A stretch of DNA of 64,000 nucleotides. Source: Bacillaceae bacterium IKA-2 (GTDB lineage Bacteria; Bacillota; Bacilli; Bacillales; Anaerobacillaceae). How positions within the stretch are numbered: position 1 is the stretch's first letter; each line of letters begins with the position of its first letter. Of the stretch, positions 8,211 through 17,976 are shown piece by piece. The notes beneath the pieces were generated by a model that saw nothing but the letters and a program-made list of their open reading frames with translations, was not told the origin of the DNA and made no database searches. Position numbers and translations under genes: made by a program. The stretch is taken from the NCBI GenBank assembly GCA_031761875.1, contig CP134492.1:2976001-3040000 (forward strand). Reading direction: 5' to 3'.

Positions 8211-9113
8211 CTATTTTCGTGTCGTTTCTTCCAAGCTAATTAGTAAATACATTGCCGCAGCTTTAGAAAATTGCTTAATATCTATTCCAGTTTTATCAAT
8301 AAATTTATCAATACGATACTGTAAGCTATTTCGGTGCATATATAGTTTTTTTGCTGCAAGTGTTGTATTTAAGTTAGATTCGAAAAAGACTTTAATTGTT
8401 TTCAAAAGTTCTTTATCATCGCGAAGGATCTCAATTGTTTGGAGAAGTAGCATTTTTGTCAAATCCGATACTTCATTAACCAAGAGGAAAGGAATGAGGA
8501 GTTCTTTTTGAAATACCTCATTTTTTGGGAGAGCACGTCTTCCAAGCGAAAAAGCATTTTTTTCCCAAGAAAATAGTTCTTTAGCAACTTCAAAAGTTGA
8601 AAAGCTACTTCCTAAAAAAAATGAAATTTTTATATAAAAATCAGCCATGATTGCTTCAACTAGGCTAGTACCATCATATTCTAGCTCTTTAATAGTTGTA
8701 GAATACTCGACAATAAAGCCTTCATTTGCGCTAGTCCAGACGAGGGTTACTTCGTTTTGAAAAAGACTTTTGATTGCTTCTTCAAATTCAGTTTCATTTT
8801 GTAAAATGCCGCTAATCTGAAAATGAACAAAGCGATAGTAAGGTGATGCTAGTTCAGTGTCTAAAACTTTATTTCTTGTCACTAAATTTTTCCAAAATTT
8901 TTGGTTATCAGTTTCGAATTTATTTTGATGATTAATAGGTGTTAAAAATATATTTAGTAAATTTATTTGATCTTCTGTTAACAAATTACTGTTGAAATAA
9001 ATGATGTCAGTATTTGAGGACTGATATTGAAGAATCTCTATATTCTGCATGTTTGGGATTTCTTCCCTTTCAATGACAGCTTCTTTTAAAATTTTTTTTA
9101 ATTGTTCCTTCAT
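8211..9113 (-). CDS. yxkF: PucR/CdaR-type transcriptional regulator (YxkF-like)
   Basis: The 300-residue product ends with the PucR-type C-terminal helix-turn-helix: a segment LLKTIKVFFESNLNTTLAAK followed by KLYMHRNSLQYRIDKF, whose H-R-N-T/S-x-x-Y-R pattern is diagnostic. The N-terminal two thirds is a variable sensory region with no motif I recognise. ATG at 9113 is preferred over an upstream TTG because AAGGAG lies just before it. In B. subtilis the yxkF gene is next to msmX, as here, but the regulated genes are not known to me. The gap to msmX (about 130 bp) argues for a separate promoter for msmX. Confidence 0.75.
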   Translation of the reverse strand: MKEQLKKILKEAVIEREEIPNMQNIEILQYQSSNTDIIYFNSNLLTEDQINLLNIFLTPINHQNKFETDNQKFWKNLVTRNKVLDTELASPYYRFVHFQISGILQNETEFEEAIKSLFQNEVTLVWTSANEGFIVEYSTTIKELEYDGTSLVEAIMADFYIKISFFLGSSFSTFEVAKELFSWEKNAFSLGRRALPKNEVFQKELLIPFLLVNEVSDLTKMLLLQTIEILRDDKELLKTIKVFFESNLNTTLAAKKLYMHRNSLQYRIDKFIDKTGIDIKQFSKAAAMYLLISLEETTRK

Positions 9114-9274
9114 AATAATCTCCTTCAATGCTGTATTAAAGAAAGGGTACCAAACAAAGTAGACAAGCGCAATGCAGAAGTTGAATGTGGAATTGTTGCG
9201 GCAAATATTTTAGAGGAAAATCATCACCAACCCAATCTCTAAAATGCTAAAATGAAATCTTGATACCTATGAAT

Positions 9275-9308
9275 ACTCCCCCCAATACGCACGCGTTGAG
9301 GGGGGAGT
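9275..9308 (-). terminator. GC-rich hairpin at the end of the sugar operon
   Basis: ACTCCCCCC (9275-9283) pairs with GGGGGGAGT (9300-9308), just after the GH94 stop. The T-run is weak on both strands, but the position at the end of an eight-gene operon supports a terminator or 3' stabilising hairpin. Confidence 0.6.
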
Positions 9309-9328
9309 TCATACTTTGATTGATTAAT

Positions 9329-12300
9329 TTAAAGAAAAATCTCAATAATATTCGAATCTTCCTTAAGCTTTTGCTTTAATTCTTTTTCATTAATATAAAA
9401 TCCACCTTGACGATATCGGTTGCTTACTAGCTCGCTCATCACATCTTCACCATTTATACGCACGCTGTTTTTTTCTTGGTTTAGATGGTAAACAAACGTA
9501 ACAGGACGACCATTTAAGATAAAGTCGAGTTTTAAGCCATCGAATCTTTGAGGTAGAATTGGATCAATTACTAAACCACCTTTTTCCGGACGAATACCTA
9601 AGCAATTCGAAATCAATTGATTCATATAAATTCCAGGACCACTAGAATAAATGCGCCATCCACCTTTAACTACAACTGTGCCCTCACGCAATTTATTAAA
9701 ATTCTCTTCTGCTTCATAACGTGTATTAAATTTGCCATCCGAGCTACTAAAATAAGCATTACTTTGACGATAGTCTGCATTTGGAACAACATCTTGTATT
9801 TTAATTGGATTAATCTTTAAAAGACCATCCCAAACTTCTTCGACTTTTCCTAGCTTTGCCATCGCCTCAACAAAACGGATATGTGCATGAACATATTGCA
9901 AACCTATTTCTCTTCCGAAATTAGCTGCTAATTCAGCACGTTTAAAGTGAGTACTAACCCCTCCAGCGTAATTGGCTGGTCTATCCATTAATCGGACACC
10001 ATCTGGGCAGTAAAGCTTCTCTTTAATTAATTGATAATGTGCTTCTGCTTGTTCCGGAGATAACAACTCACTAATCATACTGCGCGTCATCGGCAGAAGA
10101 CGATAGTTAATTCCTGTCTTCGTATCCGTTGGATGCAGCATTAATTCTGCTTTTCCTTCTTCCTCCATATAAATAAATCCAGGAATAACATCAGTTTGGA
10201 GCATGTAGCGGTCGAAGTCCTCTTCAATTTTAAAAGCTAATCCCTTTAATTCCTCTGCTTGTCCTTCATCTACTTCTGACAGTACTTCAGCTAATTGGTT
10301 AATCACTTGATACGTTAAGGAAACAGTCCAGCTACTAACCATATATTTCTTTAACTGTGAATTAGCCGGTTGCAGTGTGTCATCCCAATCCCCATCTCCA
10401 TAGGAAGATAAATGAGTTCCGTGTATGAAATGTTGCTTGATGTATTCAATTTGTTTTTTTAGATGATCATAAATAGTAGCTGTCTCTTCTGTAAACTCGA
10501 AACGTTCGCGACTAGTATAAGGTACTTTTTCTTTTAAAATACTAAAATCATTTGTTGTCGCTAAATAGTCACCCAAAACTTTTAAAGGCCAAACAATAAC
10601 GTCTCCGTGACTTTCCTCTTGTTGAATATGAACATATTTATCAAACATAAACCATTGTGGCCAGTTGCCCTCATCTTCATATTGATGAGAATACAAAATT
10701 TTAATAATTTCTTTAACACTATTATATTTTTGTGTTGCCATAAAATATTCTGTTGGACCTTGGCAAACATCACGCGTGCCCCAAGCTGCTCCACCGTATT
10801 GTTCGAGTCCATGGGGAACAGAGTAATGGACTAACATATTATGCGTATACCACCAAGCTAGAGAATTCACTTTTGCTAATTCTTCCGTTACAGAACCATT
10901 TTGGGATAATTGGAATCCGTTTAATACCTGACGATAAAAATCACGAAATTTTTCTATTTCAATATTTATATTTTTCTTAAACAATGGTACGTTTTCACCA
11001 TGAAGCAGACCTTGTATCGTCAAAACCCATTCACTCGTAGTATTTAATTCTAATACAACCACTGACGCTGATTGAGGAACGATAGTAGCGTCGAGCAAAC
11101 TCTCGTCTCTTAAAGAATACTCTGTACCATCAACACTCATTCGATAGGAGAGGTTTGGATATACTTCAGCACTGTCTGATCCTTGGCTTGCAGATATTGA
11201 GATAACATTACCGTCTCTGACAATTTTATAGGGCACTTCATATTCATTGTTATTCATAACGATTTGATTCGTCACAAGATAACGATATTGTTTGCCACTT
11301 TCTGAACGAACCTCTAATTGAATTTCCGGTGTATCAACGGTTGTAAAATTAGCGATGATAAACGTTTCCGTTTCTGTTTTATAGTACCATCGTGCGTAAT
11401 TAAAACCTATTTCAAAAAGAGAAGGCATTGTTAGTAAACGATACGTTCCTTCTATTTCTACATAAATACGTTGACCTGAGGTTTTGATAATGTTCAACGC
11501 ACTGCGGGCATTGGTTATCATTTTGTTAAAAGATGTGTTACCAACCACAACCTGCGAATTGAAGATTCCATACATATAACACGTAGTAGTAATCGTATTT
11601 TCTTTTATTTGATCATTTTCTCCACTCATTAAAATGTGACCATGAGGTCTTTCGACAAGCATCTCTTTTGCTTTTAATACGACATGTTCATGTGTATCTG
11701 TAAAAAATGAAAGCAGACTATCTTCCTTCCATTCTTCTTGAAGGCGCTTAGGATAAATTTCTTCCAGGTCTTCCTTTGGCATGTTAAGCGTTTCTAGTGG
11801 CTTTCCAATCGACAAAGAGGCACTACTTTTAGTTGTTTTAGTAGTACTAACTAAATTCCTTGCCTTCACTTGTCCCCAGGCATTTTTTACTTCATTTCCA
11901 AATCCTAAAGATGTGATAGCATCTGGGTGATCTTCTTTAAATAAACCATAAAAAACAAACTGCTTTGGCCCATCTAGGGTCACTCGTTCTGTTTGCAGAC
12001 CGGTATACGCAAACTCATATTGGTAGACTTCATTTGGAAGCGATTTTTTTTGCAACACTTCTGGCTCATTTGTTTCTTTATACGATAGACCGAAGAATTG
12101 AAATCCGTCCGTTGAGTATCCAACCGTTTTTGCAAGCGAACCTTGTTGTAAGTACGGAAATGTTCCGGATTGTTGTTGATTTTGCCTTGAACAAACCACA
12201 TAGCCTTTAGAAGCATCTTCAAAAACCGCATGATCAATATATTGTGATAAGTATGCTTCATTACTTCGAACTGCATCTTTATCGGCAATACCTAGATCTT

Positions 12301-12661
12301 GACCATAAATAAGATCAACTTCAACATTTTGTCCATTAACCGTTACATCCCAAAACCAAACTCCTTGCTCAGTTAAGTGGAAAATAACTTGATACTCAAC
12401 TTCCTCGAAGGTTCCGTGAAAGCTAACGTGCTGCTCAGAAAATTGGACACGACTATCTGAATGAACGCCTAGTAATGGTTTCACTTTTATCTCGCCTAAG
12501 CGATGCAGCCTTAAATATATGTTATTTAATGAACCGTCTATTCCATTAGACAGCCATTGATTAATTAATGTATGATTATGTGTTGCTGCAAATATATCGC
12601 CACTATTTAAAAAGGTGAAGCAATAATTTCCTGCTTTAATTTCAGTATTTTTTGTTGACAT
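9329..12661 (-). CDS. GH94 glycoside phosphorylase, probably 1,2-beta-oligoglucan phosphorylase
   Basis: The 1110-residue length is that of the 1,2-beta-oligoglucan (sophorooligosaccharide) phosphorylases of GH94 rather than the about 800 residues of cellobiose phosphorylase. An N-terminal beta-sandwich region (1-300) precedes a linker and an (alpha/alpha)6 barrel that includes YGGAAWGTRDVCQGP near 625, YGDGDWDD near 750 with the general-acid Asp, and MTRSMIS near 855. It would split terminal beta-1,2-linked glucose with phosphate to give glucose 1-phosphate, in the cytoplasm. It is the last gene of the operon, 21 bp after the GH3 gene. The combination with GH3 and an ABC importer is as I recall it for Listeria innocua. 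Cellodextrin or another linkage cannot be excluded from sequence. Confidence 0.8.
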   Translation of the reverse strand: MSTKNTEIKAGNYCFTFLNSGDIFAATHNHTLINQWLSNGIDGSLNNIYLRLHRLGEIKVKPLLGVHSDSRVQFSEQHVSFHGTFEEVEYQVIFHLTEQGVWFWDVTVNGQNVEVDLIYGQDLGIADKDAVRSNEAYLSQYIDHAVFEDASKGYVVCSRQNQQQSGTFPYLQQGSLAKTVGYSTDGFQFFGLSYKETNEPEVLQKKSLPNEVYQYEFAYTGLQTERVTLDGPKQFVFYGLFKEDHPDAITSLGFGNEVKNAWGQVKARNLVSTTKTTKSSASLSIGKPLETLNMPKEDLEEIYPKRLQEEWKEDSLLSFFTDTHEHVVLKAKEMLVERPHGHILMSGENDQIKENTITTTCYMYGIFNSQVVVGNTSFNKMITNARSALNIIKTSGQRIYVEIEGTYRLLTMPSLFEIGFNYARWYYKTETETFIIANFTTVDTPEIQLEVRSESGKQYRYLVTNQIVMNNNEYEVPYKIVRDGNVISISASQGSDSAEVYPNLSYRMSVDGTEYSLRDESLLDATIVPQSASVVVLELNTTSEWVLTIQGLLHGENVPLFKKNINIEIEKFRDFYRQVLNGFQLSQNGSVTEELAKVNSLAWWYTHNMLVHYSVPHGLEQYGGAAWGTRDVCQGPTEYFMATQKYNSVKEIIKILYSHQYEDEGNWPQWFMFDKYVHIQQEESHGDVIVWPLKVLGDYLATTNDFSILKEKVPYTSRERFEFTEETATIYDHLKKQIEYIKQHFIHGTHLSSYGDGDWDDTLQPANSQLKKYMVSSWTVSLTYQVINQLAEVLSEVDEGQAEELKGLAFKIEEDFDRYMLQTDVIPGFIYMEEEGKAELMLHPTDTKTGINYRLLPMTRSMISELLSPEQAEAHYQLIKEKLYCPDGVRLMDRPANYAGGVSTHFKRAELAANFGREIGLQYVHAHIRFVEAMAKLGKVEEVWDGLLKINPIKIQDVVPNADYRQSNAYFSSSDGKFNTRYEAEENFNKLREGTVVVKGGWRIYSSGPGIYMNQLISNCLGIRPEKGGLVIDPILPQRFDGLKLDFILNGRPVTFVYHLNQEKNSVRINGEDVMSELVSNRYRQGGFYINEKELKQKLKEDSNIIEIFL

Positions 12662-12682
12662 TATGCTCTCTCCCTATTCATT

Positions 12683-14848
12683 TTATTTATGCAGTTTAAG
12701 ATGGACTGATTCTACTTGCTGACTATTTGGCCCTACATAAGCAATAAAATCTCCCGCATCACTCTTATATTCTAAATCCGAATGATAATAACGAAGACTT
12801 TCTTCTTTTAGCATGAATGTTACAATTTTTGCCTCTCCAGGCTCTAGCTTGATTTTCTCGTATCCGCTCAATTCCTTTAAAGGCCGGACAACTTCACCTG
12901 CCACGTCTCTAACATACAGCTGCACGACCTCTTCTCCTGTTACATGACCCGTGTTTTCTACCGTGATTGAAACGGTAACCGGATCGTTTGAAGTAATAAC
13001 TTCTGCTGATAAGGATAATTTACTGTAGGAGAACGTTGTATAACTAAGTCCAAAACCAAATGGAAATAGTGGCTCATTCGGTATGTCTAAGTACTGTGAC
13101 ACATAGCGTACTTGTCTATCCACCGCATCTTTTGGTCGCCCCGTATTAAAGTTATTATAATAAACGGGAATTTGTCCAACCGAATACGGGAAAGACATTG
13201 TTAATCGCCCTGAAGGATTGACATCACCATAAAGTAAGTCAGTTATTGCCGGTCCACCTTCTGTTCCCGGAAACCACGCTACTAATATCGCATCTGAATG
13301 TTCAATTACTCCATGCAAATCTAGTGGGCGCCCATTAAATATAACCGTAACGATCGGCTTCTTTAATTGTTTCATTTTCGCAATAAGTTGAAGCTGTGCT
13401 TCAGGTAATTTAATATTTGCTCGTGATCCCGCTTCGCCGCTCATTTCTGAATGTTCGCCTAATGCTAGCACGATTACATCTGCTTGATTCGCTACTAGAA
13501 GTGCCTCTTGATATTGCTCCTCTGTTATCGATTCAATATCAGAACCTTTTGCTATACTAAGGTTACTTGGGTCAATTTTCATTTTAAAACCATCTATTAA
13601 CTTGATCGCTTCGTTTTCAGATCCTAACCATGACCAAGGACCTAAAATATCCCCGTTATCTGCAAACGGACCAATCAAGGCAATTTTCTGCTTTCGCTGT
13701 AAAGGGAGTACTTGTTCATTTTTTAATAGAACGCACGTTTTAGTCGCTAATTCACGCGATACTTGACGATGGTCCTCACTCAAAACTATTTCTTTTTCTA
13801 GCTCTTCGTTTGCGCCACGATATGGATTTTCAAATAAGCCGAGCTTATCTTTTAATTTTAAAATTCGGAAAACGGATTCATTAAGTAACTCTTCTTTAAT
13901 TTCTCCTTTTTCTAGCAACATTTTTAAGTTTTTCAAATAGCAAGAAGTCATCATTTCAATATCGATTCCAGCCTCTATTGCCTTAAACGCTGCTTCAGCT
14001 TCATCTGCTGCAACACCGTGTGGAATCATTTCTTTAACAGCACCCCAATCAGAGATAAGAACACCATCAAAGTTCCATTCATCTCTTAACAAGCTTCGCA
14101 TCAAGCGTTTATTTCCTGTAGCAGGAATTCCATCTACTGTATTAAAAGCAGCCATAACCATTTCGCAGCCTTCATCAAGAGCAGCTTTATAAGCCGGTAA
14201 ATATAATTCACGTAATTCTCTCTCTGACATGTTAACTGTATTATAATCACGTCCACCTTCTGGCGCTCCGTATGCAGCAAGGTGCTTTACACATGCAGCA
14301 ACTCGGTTACCATCATTTTTCAAATCTTCCCCTTGAAAACCACGTACAAAAGCTTTCGCAAACAAACTGTTTAAATAAGAATCTTCACCTGTCGACTCCA
14401 TTACCCGCCCCCAACGTGGATCTCGTACTAAGTCCACCATTGGTGCAAATGTTACATGAACCCCAGACACTGAAGCTTCTTTTGCGGCGATTTCTGCACT
14501 TTTTTCGGCCATCTCAAGATCCCAGGAGCAACCAATTGCTAACGGGATTGGAAAAATAGTTTTATAACCATGCACAACATCCGCCATGAAAATTAATGGG
14601 ATGTCAAGGCGATTATTTTTCAAATGAGCCTTCTGGATTTTAATAACTTCTTTTGCTCCAGACGCTCCAAGCACCGAACCACAGTTAGTTATTTCTTCTT
14701 TATTTAAACTTAAACCAGATAACGGACCCGTGATTTGACCTTCTGTTTCTGCTCCTTCAAAAAACGGGGTCGCTAATTGCATTAGCTGGCCGATTTTTTC
14801 ATCGACTGTCATCTTATCGATTAGAATTTTTAGTTTATTTTCGTTCAA
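12683..14848 (-). CDS. GH3 beta-glucosidase
   Basis: A 721-residue GH3 enzyme without a signal peptide, so cytoplasmic. The (beta/alpha)8 domain carries the DPRWGR segment near 125, ACVKHLAAYG near 186 with the substrate-binding Lys-His, and VLISDWGAV near 265, whose Asp is the nucleophile. The alpha/beta sandwich domain follows with EHSEMSGEAGSRAN near 470, then a fibronectin-III-like C-terminal domain. I choose TTG at 14848 because GGAGG lies seven bases upstream; the longer frame opens without a ribosome binding site. In this operon it likely hydrolyses sophorose or short 1,2-beta-glucans left by the GH94 phosphorylase. Confidence 0.9.
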   Translation of the reverse strand: MNENKLKILIDKMTVDEKIGQLMQLATPFFEGAETEGQITGPLSGLSLNKEEITNCGSVLGASGAKEVIKIQKAHLKNNRLDIPLIFMADVVHGYKTIFPIPLAIGCSWDLEMAEKSAEIAAKEASVSGVHVTFAPMVDLVRDPRWGRVMESTGEDSYLNSLFAKAFVRGFQGEDLKNDGNRVAACVKHLAAYGAPEGGRDYNTVNMSERELRELYLPAYKAALDEGCEMVMAAFNTVDGIPATGNKRLMRSLLRDEWNFDGVLISDWGAVKEMIPHGVAADEAEAAFKAIEAGIDIEMMTSCYLKNLKMLLEKGEIKEELLNESVFRILKLKDKLGLFENPYRGANEELEKEIVLSEDHRQVSRELATKTCVLLKNEQVLPLQRKQKIALIGPFADNGDILGPWSWLGSENEAIKLIDGFKMKIDPSNLSIAKGSDIESITEEQYQEALLVANQADVIVLALGEHSEMSGEAGSRANIKLPEAQLQLIAKMKQLKKPIVTVIFNGRPLDLHGVIEHSDAILVAWFPGTEGGPAITDLLYGDVNPSGRLTMSFPYSVGQIPVYYNNFNTGRPKDAVDRQVRYVSQYLDIPNEPLFPFGFGLSYTTFSYSKLSLSAEVITSNDPVTVSITVENTGHVTGEEVVQLYVRDVAGEVVRPLKELSGYEKIKLEPGEAKIVTFMLKEESLRYYHSDLEYKSDAGDFIAYVGPNSQQVESVHLKLHK

Positions 14849-14899
14849 TTTTATTCCTCCAAGACTTTTGTCTTTGTAAATAGACTGTGACATAAAGCA

Positions 14900-15502
14900 T
14901 CAAATTAATCGTTCCTTTTCACTCAAAACTCGGCGATATATCAATAAATTTTGAAAGTAAATGATCGTCGGAATAAAAGCTAAAATTCCTAGGTAAGGTA
15001 ACAAAAATACAAATAGTGCAGTAATAAATAACAATACGGCTAGTATCAAAGTCAATCCTAGGTTTTTAACCGCGAACATAATACTTAAACCTAGTGCCTT
15101 CTTAAACGACGCTTCTAACATTACATTAAAAGGAATTACATATACGTGAACCATAAATGAAAGAACGAGGAGTAAAATAGTGATCGCCATTCCAGCATTG
15201 GCTAACCCACCATTGCCTCCACTCATTGTGTAATAAAAATAGGTAGCTGTTGCGATTATTCCCCAACCAATGAAAAGTAAATAACTCCTCCAGAAGTATA
15301 TTTTAAATCCATGAAAGAATTCTTTCGACAAGCCGCTACCTTCCCCTTTCACCCATTTATACAAAACATGATAAAGGGCAAAAGTAGCTGGAGGAATGGT
15401 TATAACCGGAAGGCATACGACAACCCACAGTAGATTTAACATCCAAAAGTCTGTAATCATATCTAATTTTTGTTTGAATGCTGATTCATAAAAACCTTTC
15501 AT
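14900..15502 (-). CDS. YesL-like DUF624 membrane protein
   Basis: The 200-residue protein has the DUF624 pattern: an N-terminal WMLNLLWVVVCLPVITIPPA helix with the family's L-P-x-x-T-x-x-P motif, followed by about four more transmembrane helices. Members are almost always found in operons with family-1 carbohydrate ABC transporters in Firmicutes (YesL in the rhamnogalacturonan locus), where an accessory role is assumed but unproven. It lies between the TPR-like gene and GH3, with AAGGAGTGAAGGTGG upstream of the ATG. Confidence 0.85.
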   Translation of the reverse strand: MKGFYESAFKQKLDMITDFWMLNLLWVVVCLPVITIPPATFALYHVLYKWVKGEGSGLSKEFFHGFKIYFWRSYLLFIGWGIIATATYFYYTMSGGNGGLANAGMAITILLLVLSFMVHVYVIPFNVMLEASFKKALGLSIMFAVKNLGLTLILAVLLFITALFVFLLPYLGILAFIPTIIYFQNLLIYRRVLSEKERLI

Positions 15503-15560
15503 TCCACCTTCACTCCTTTATCTGTTTTATCTTTCGTCAGGCTAAGAGGACATTGAAATG

Positions 15561-16082
15561 TTATTTATTTAATAATTCAAGTTGTTCTTCTGCTGCTTTT
15601 TTTATTGCTTCGTTTCTACCAAAAGCGTTAATGGCAAGTTCGAAAATTTCTTCTGCTTTACTGTATTCTCCATTTTCGCTATAAAGCTTTCCAGATTGAA
15701 TAAGAATCTCTGGTAAATGTCGGTTACTCGATCTAAAATGTTCTTGGAAAATGAAAAACCCCTCATCAGCTGTTAACTTTTCATAGATAATCTCGTTAAT
15801 TTTTTCTTCTGCCTTTTGGTATAAAGACGGCTTAGGAACGGCCCACTTATTTGACCAAGCCGCTAGAACCTGTTCGTAACCACCAGTATAAACATATGAT
15901 CCAAGTTCTTGATCATATTCTTCTCCACCTTTAAGAGCTAATCCGTAATCTCCTGCTTCGAAATTTTCTGTGCCCTGCTCGTAAAAGTTCAAAGAATTTT
16001 GATAGGTTTCATACCAGACAAGACTATAAATCAAAATAAATCCAACAATAATAGAAATAGTAGCTATGATAAATTTTTTCAT
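15561..16082 (-). CDS. Membrane-anchored TPR-like protein in the sugar operon
   Basis: The 173-residue product has an uncleaved-looking N-terminal transmembrane anchor (residues 4-24). An outward-facing helical domain follows with two TPR-like pairs: FYEQGTENFEAGDYGLALKG near 33-52 and SGKLYSENGEYSKAEEIFELA near 130-150. I recognise no enzyme motif. It sits 11 bp downstream of the second permease gene, so it is co-transcribed and may be an accessory membrane component of oligosaccharide uptake; that is inference. Confidence 0.65.
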   Translation of the reverse strand: MKKFIIATISIIVGFILIYSLVWYETYQNSLNFYEQGTENFEAGDYGLALKGGEEYDQELGSYVYTGGYEQVLAAWSNKWAVPKPSLYQKAEEKINEIIYEKLTADEGFFIFQEHFRSSNRHLPEILIQSGKLYSENGEYSKAEEIFELAINAFGRNEAIKKAAEEQLELLNK

Positions 16083-16093
16083 AATCTCACCCC

Positions 16094-16936
16094 TTACTTC
16101 AAGCCTACGCCTGAGAATGCTTCAATAAAGTACCGTTGTAGGAAGATAAAGACTGCAACTACTGGTAACGTCACTAACGTTGTTGCTGCCCAAAGTTGCT
16201 CTAAAAATTGACCCGGTATCGTCGTTTTAAAGGAGTAAAGGCCTAATTGCAACGTATACATCGACTCATCACGTAAATATAGAAGTGCCATAAATAAGTC
16301 ATTCCAGCTTCCCATGAACGTTAAGATAGCTACTGTTGCCAAAACCGGTTTTGTCATCGGAATAACAATTTTCCAATACACCTGGAATTCATTTGCACCA
16401 TCAATTCTTGCAGCTTCCAAATAAGCAGTCGGAATTTGCGTCATAAACTGACGAATCAAGAAAATGTTATACGCACTTACTGCGACTGGGATGATCATTA
16501 CTTTATACGTGTTTACCCAGCCAAAACTATATAACATAGAGTAAGTTGGGATTAATAATAAAATTGATGGAATCATCATCGATCCTAATACTATTTTAAA
16601 AATAAGATCTCGACCTCTAAACTTTAGCTTACTAATCGCGTAAGCAACCATTGAGTTCAAAATAACGTTTAGTATTGTTACACTAACGGCAATAATTACA
16701 CTATTTTTAAAAAGTACAGCGATATTTAAAGTAGTAAAAACTTTAATATATCCACTAAGTGTCCATTCTTTTGGTAATGACATTGGGTAATGAATAATTT
16801 CCGTCCCTGATTTAAATGAATTTAAGATCATAAAAACAAACGGATACATGACTACAATTGACCCAATAGTTAGTAAAAAGTAAATTAATAGTTTTGAAAG
16901 GTCTTTCTTTCGTATGAGTTTAAAGTTTGCCATCAT
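16094..16936 (-). CDS. Carbohydrate ABC transporter permease (MalG/MsmG type)
   Basis: The 280-residue protein has six predicted membrane helices and the coupling EAA loop EAARIDGANEFQVYWKIVIP near residue 190, which contacts the ATPase. The tail GLK is typical of MalG-type permeases. The ATG at 16936 follows AAAGGAGG by five bases (a second ATG is adjacent); the longer GTG start would overlap the ribosome binding site. It forms a heterodimer with the permease encoded 11 bp upstream. Confidence 0.9.
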   Translation of the reverse strand: MMANFKLIRKKDLSKLLIYFLLTIGSIVVMYPFVFMILNSFKSGTEIIHYPMSLPKEWTLSGYIKVFTTLNIAVLFKNSVIIAVSVTILNVILNSMVAYAISKLKFRGRDLIFKIVLGSMMIPSILLLIPTYSMLYSFGWVNTYKVMIIPVAVSAYNIFLIRQFMTQIPTAYLEAARIDGANEFQVYWKIVIPMTKPVLATVAILTFMGSWNDLFMALLYLRDESMYTLQLGLYSFKTTIPGQFLEQLWAATTLVTLPVVAVFIFLQRYFIEAFSGVGLK

Positions 16937-16947
16937 ACACACCTCCT

Positions 16948-17838
16948 TTATTCATCTTCGTTGCGATTTATCAGCATCCATTGAATTGTCGTTAAGATTA
17001 AAATCACAATCGCAAGAAGTAAACCAATTGTTGAAGCATAGCCCATAGACATTTCGTCAAAACCTGTTTTGTATAAATAAAGAACTGGTGTAAGACCTGA
17101 ATTATGCGGTCCACCTTGTAAGTCGAAGATCATGAATACTTCTGTGAACATTTGCATTCCGTTAATCACGTTCATTGTCATGACAAATAATATTTGTGGC
17201 TTCAATAATGGTAAGGTTATTTTCCAAAATTGGATCCACCAGTTAGCGCCATCGACTTCAGCCGCCTCATATAATTGTCTATCTATCGAAAGCATTCCAC
17301 CTAATAAAATAATCATTTGAATTGCAAACCACTTCCAGCTATTAAAGACTGCTAAGATTGGCATCGGTAGCCATTTTTCAAAAGTCCAATAAACCGGATC
17401 ACTTAACATATTCATTTGCAATAAGGCGTGTTGTACTGGTCCATTTGGACTTGCTAGAAACTCAAAAATAATCATTGCTGCAGCAACGGAAGTTACTACA
17501 GGTAAAAAGTAAATTGCACGAAAAATTCCAGATCCTTTTGTTATTTTTTTTAGTAATAATGCTAATCCAAGCGAAATAACAAAAGTAAGAAAAATGAAAA
17601 TTGATTGGTTATAGATAATATTAAATATTGATTGCCAAAATAGCGGATCTTGTATTCCTTTAATCCAGTTTCCAAAACCTACAAATTGAGCTTTCTGTGG
17701 TTCAATAACATTTATAGTTTGAAAGCTCATCTTGACCGCTAAAAACATTGGATACGTTAGAAAAACTAAGAAGTAAACAATCCAAGGTAAAGAAAAGAGA
17801 TAGCCCCAAGTTGATTCCCGCTTAAACGATTTAAACAT
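16948..17838 (-). CDS. Carbohydrate ABC transporter permease (MalF/MsmF type)
   Basis: The 296-residue protein has six membrane helices and the EAA loop YEAAEVDGANWWIQFWKITLP near residue 205. The N-terminal WGYLFSLPWIVYFLVFLTYP helix is typical of the UgpA/LacF group. ATG at 17838 is chosen because GAGAAGG lies upstream and the earlier TTG would overlap that site. It pairs with the MalG-type permease downstream and would be energised by MsmX, since no ATPase gene is in this operon. Confidence 0.9.
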   Translation of the reverse strand: MFKSFKRESTWGYLFSLPWIVYFLVFLTYPMFLAVKMSFQTINVIEPQKAQFVGFGNWIKGIQDPLFWQSIFNIIYNQSIFIFLTFVISLGLALLLKKITKGSGIFRAIYFLPVVTSVAAAMIIFEFLASPNGPVQHALLQMNMLSDPVYWTFEKWLPMPILAVFNSWKWFAIQMIILLGGMLSIDRQLYEAAEVDGANWWIQFWKITLPLLKPQILFVMTMNVINGMQMFTEVFMIFDLQGGPHNSGLTPVLYLYKTGFDEMSMGYASTIGLLLAIVILILTTIQWMLINRNEDE

Positions 17839-17930
17839 TCCAAATCCCTTCCTTCTCAATTTGAACTTTGGCTACCGTTTATTTATGCCAAAGTCTCAAT
17901 TTTACTGTGGATTTATGTGGTATTAAAGCG

Positions 17931-17962
17931 ATAGTCTGCACCTCGTAATAGATGCAGACTAT
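17931..17962 (-). terminator. Intercistronic hairpin after the binding-protein gene
   Basis: A 10-bp perfect stem (ATAGTCTGCA at 17931-17940 with 17953-17962) lies between the binding-protein stop and the first permease gene, with only a modest T-rich tail. Such hairpins often allow higher levels of the binding protein than of the membrane subunits by partial termination or 3' protection. Confidence 0.6.
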
Positions 17963-17976
17963 CAAAATACATATTT

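Noticed and set aside
9166-9243. Possible coding remnant KRNAEVECGIVAAN on the plus strand
   Set aside because: Only 26 codons, no start or ribosome binding site, and no family match.
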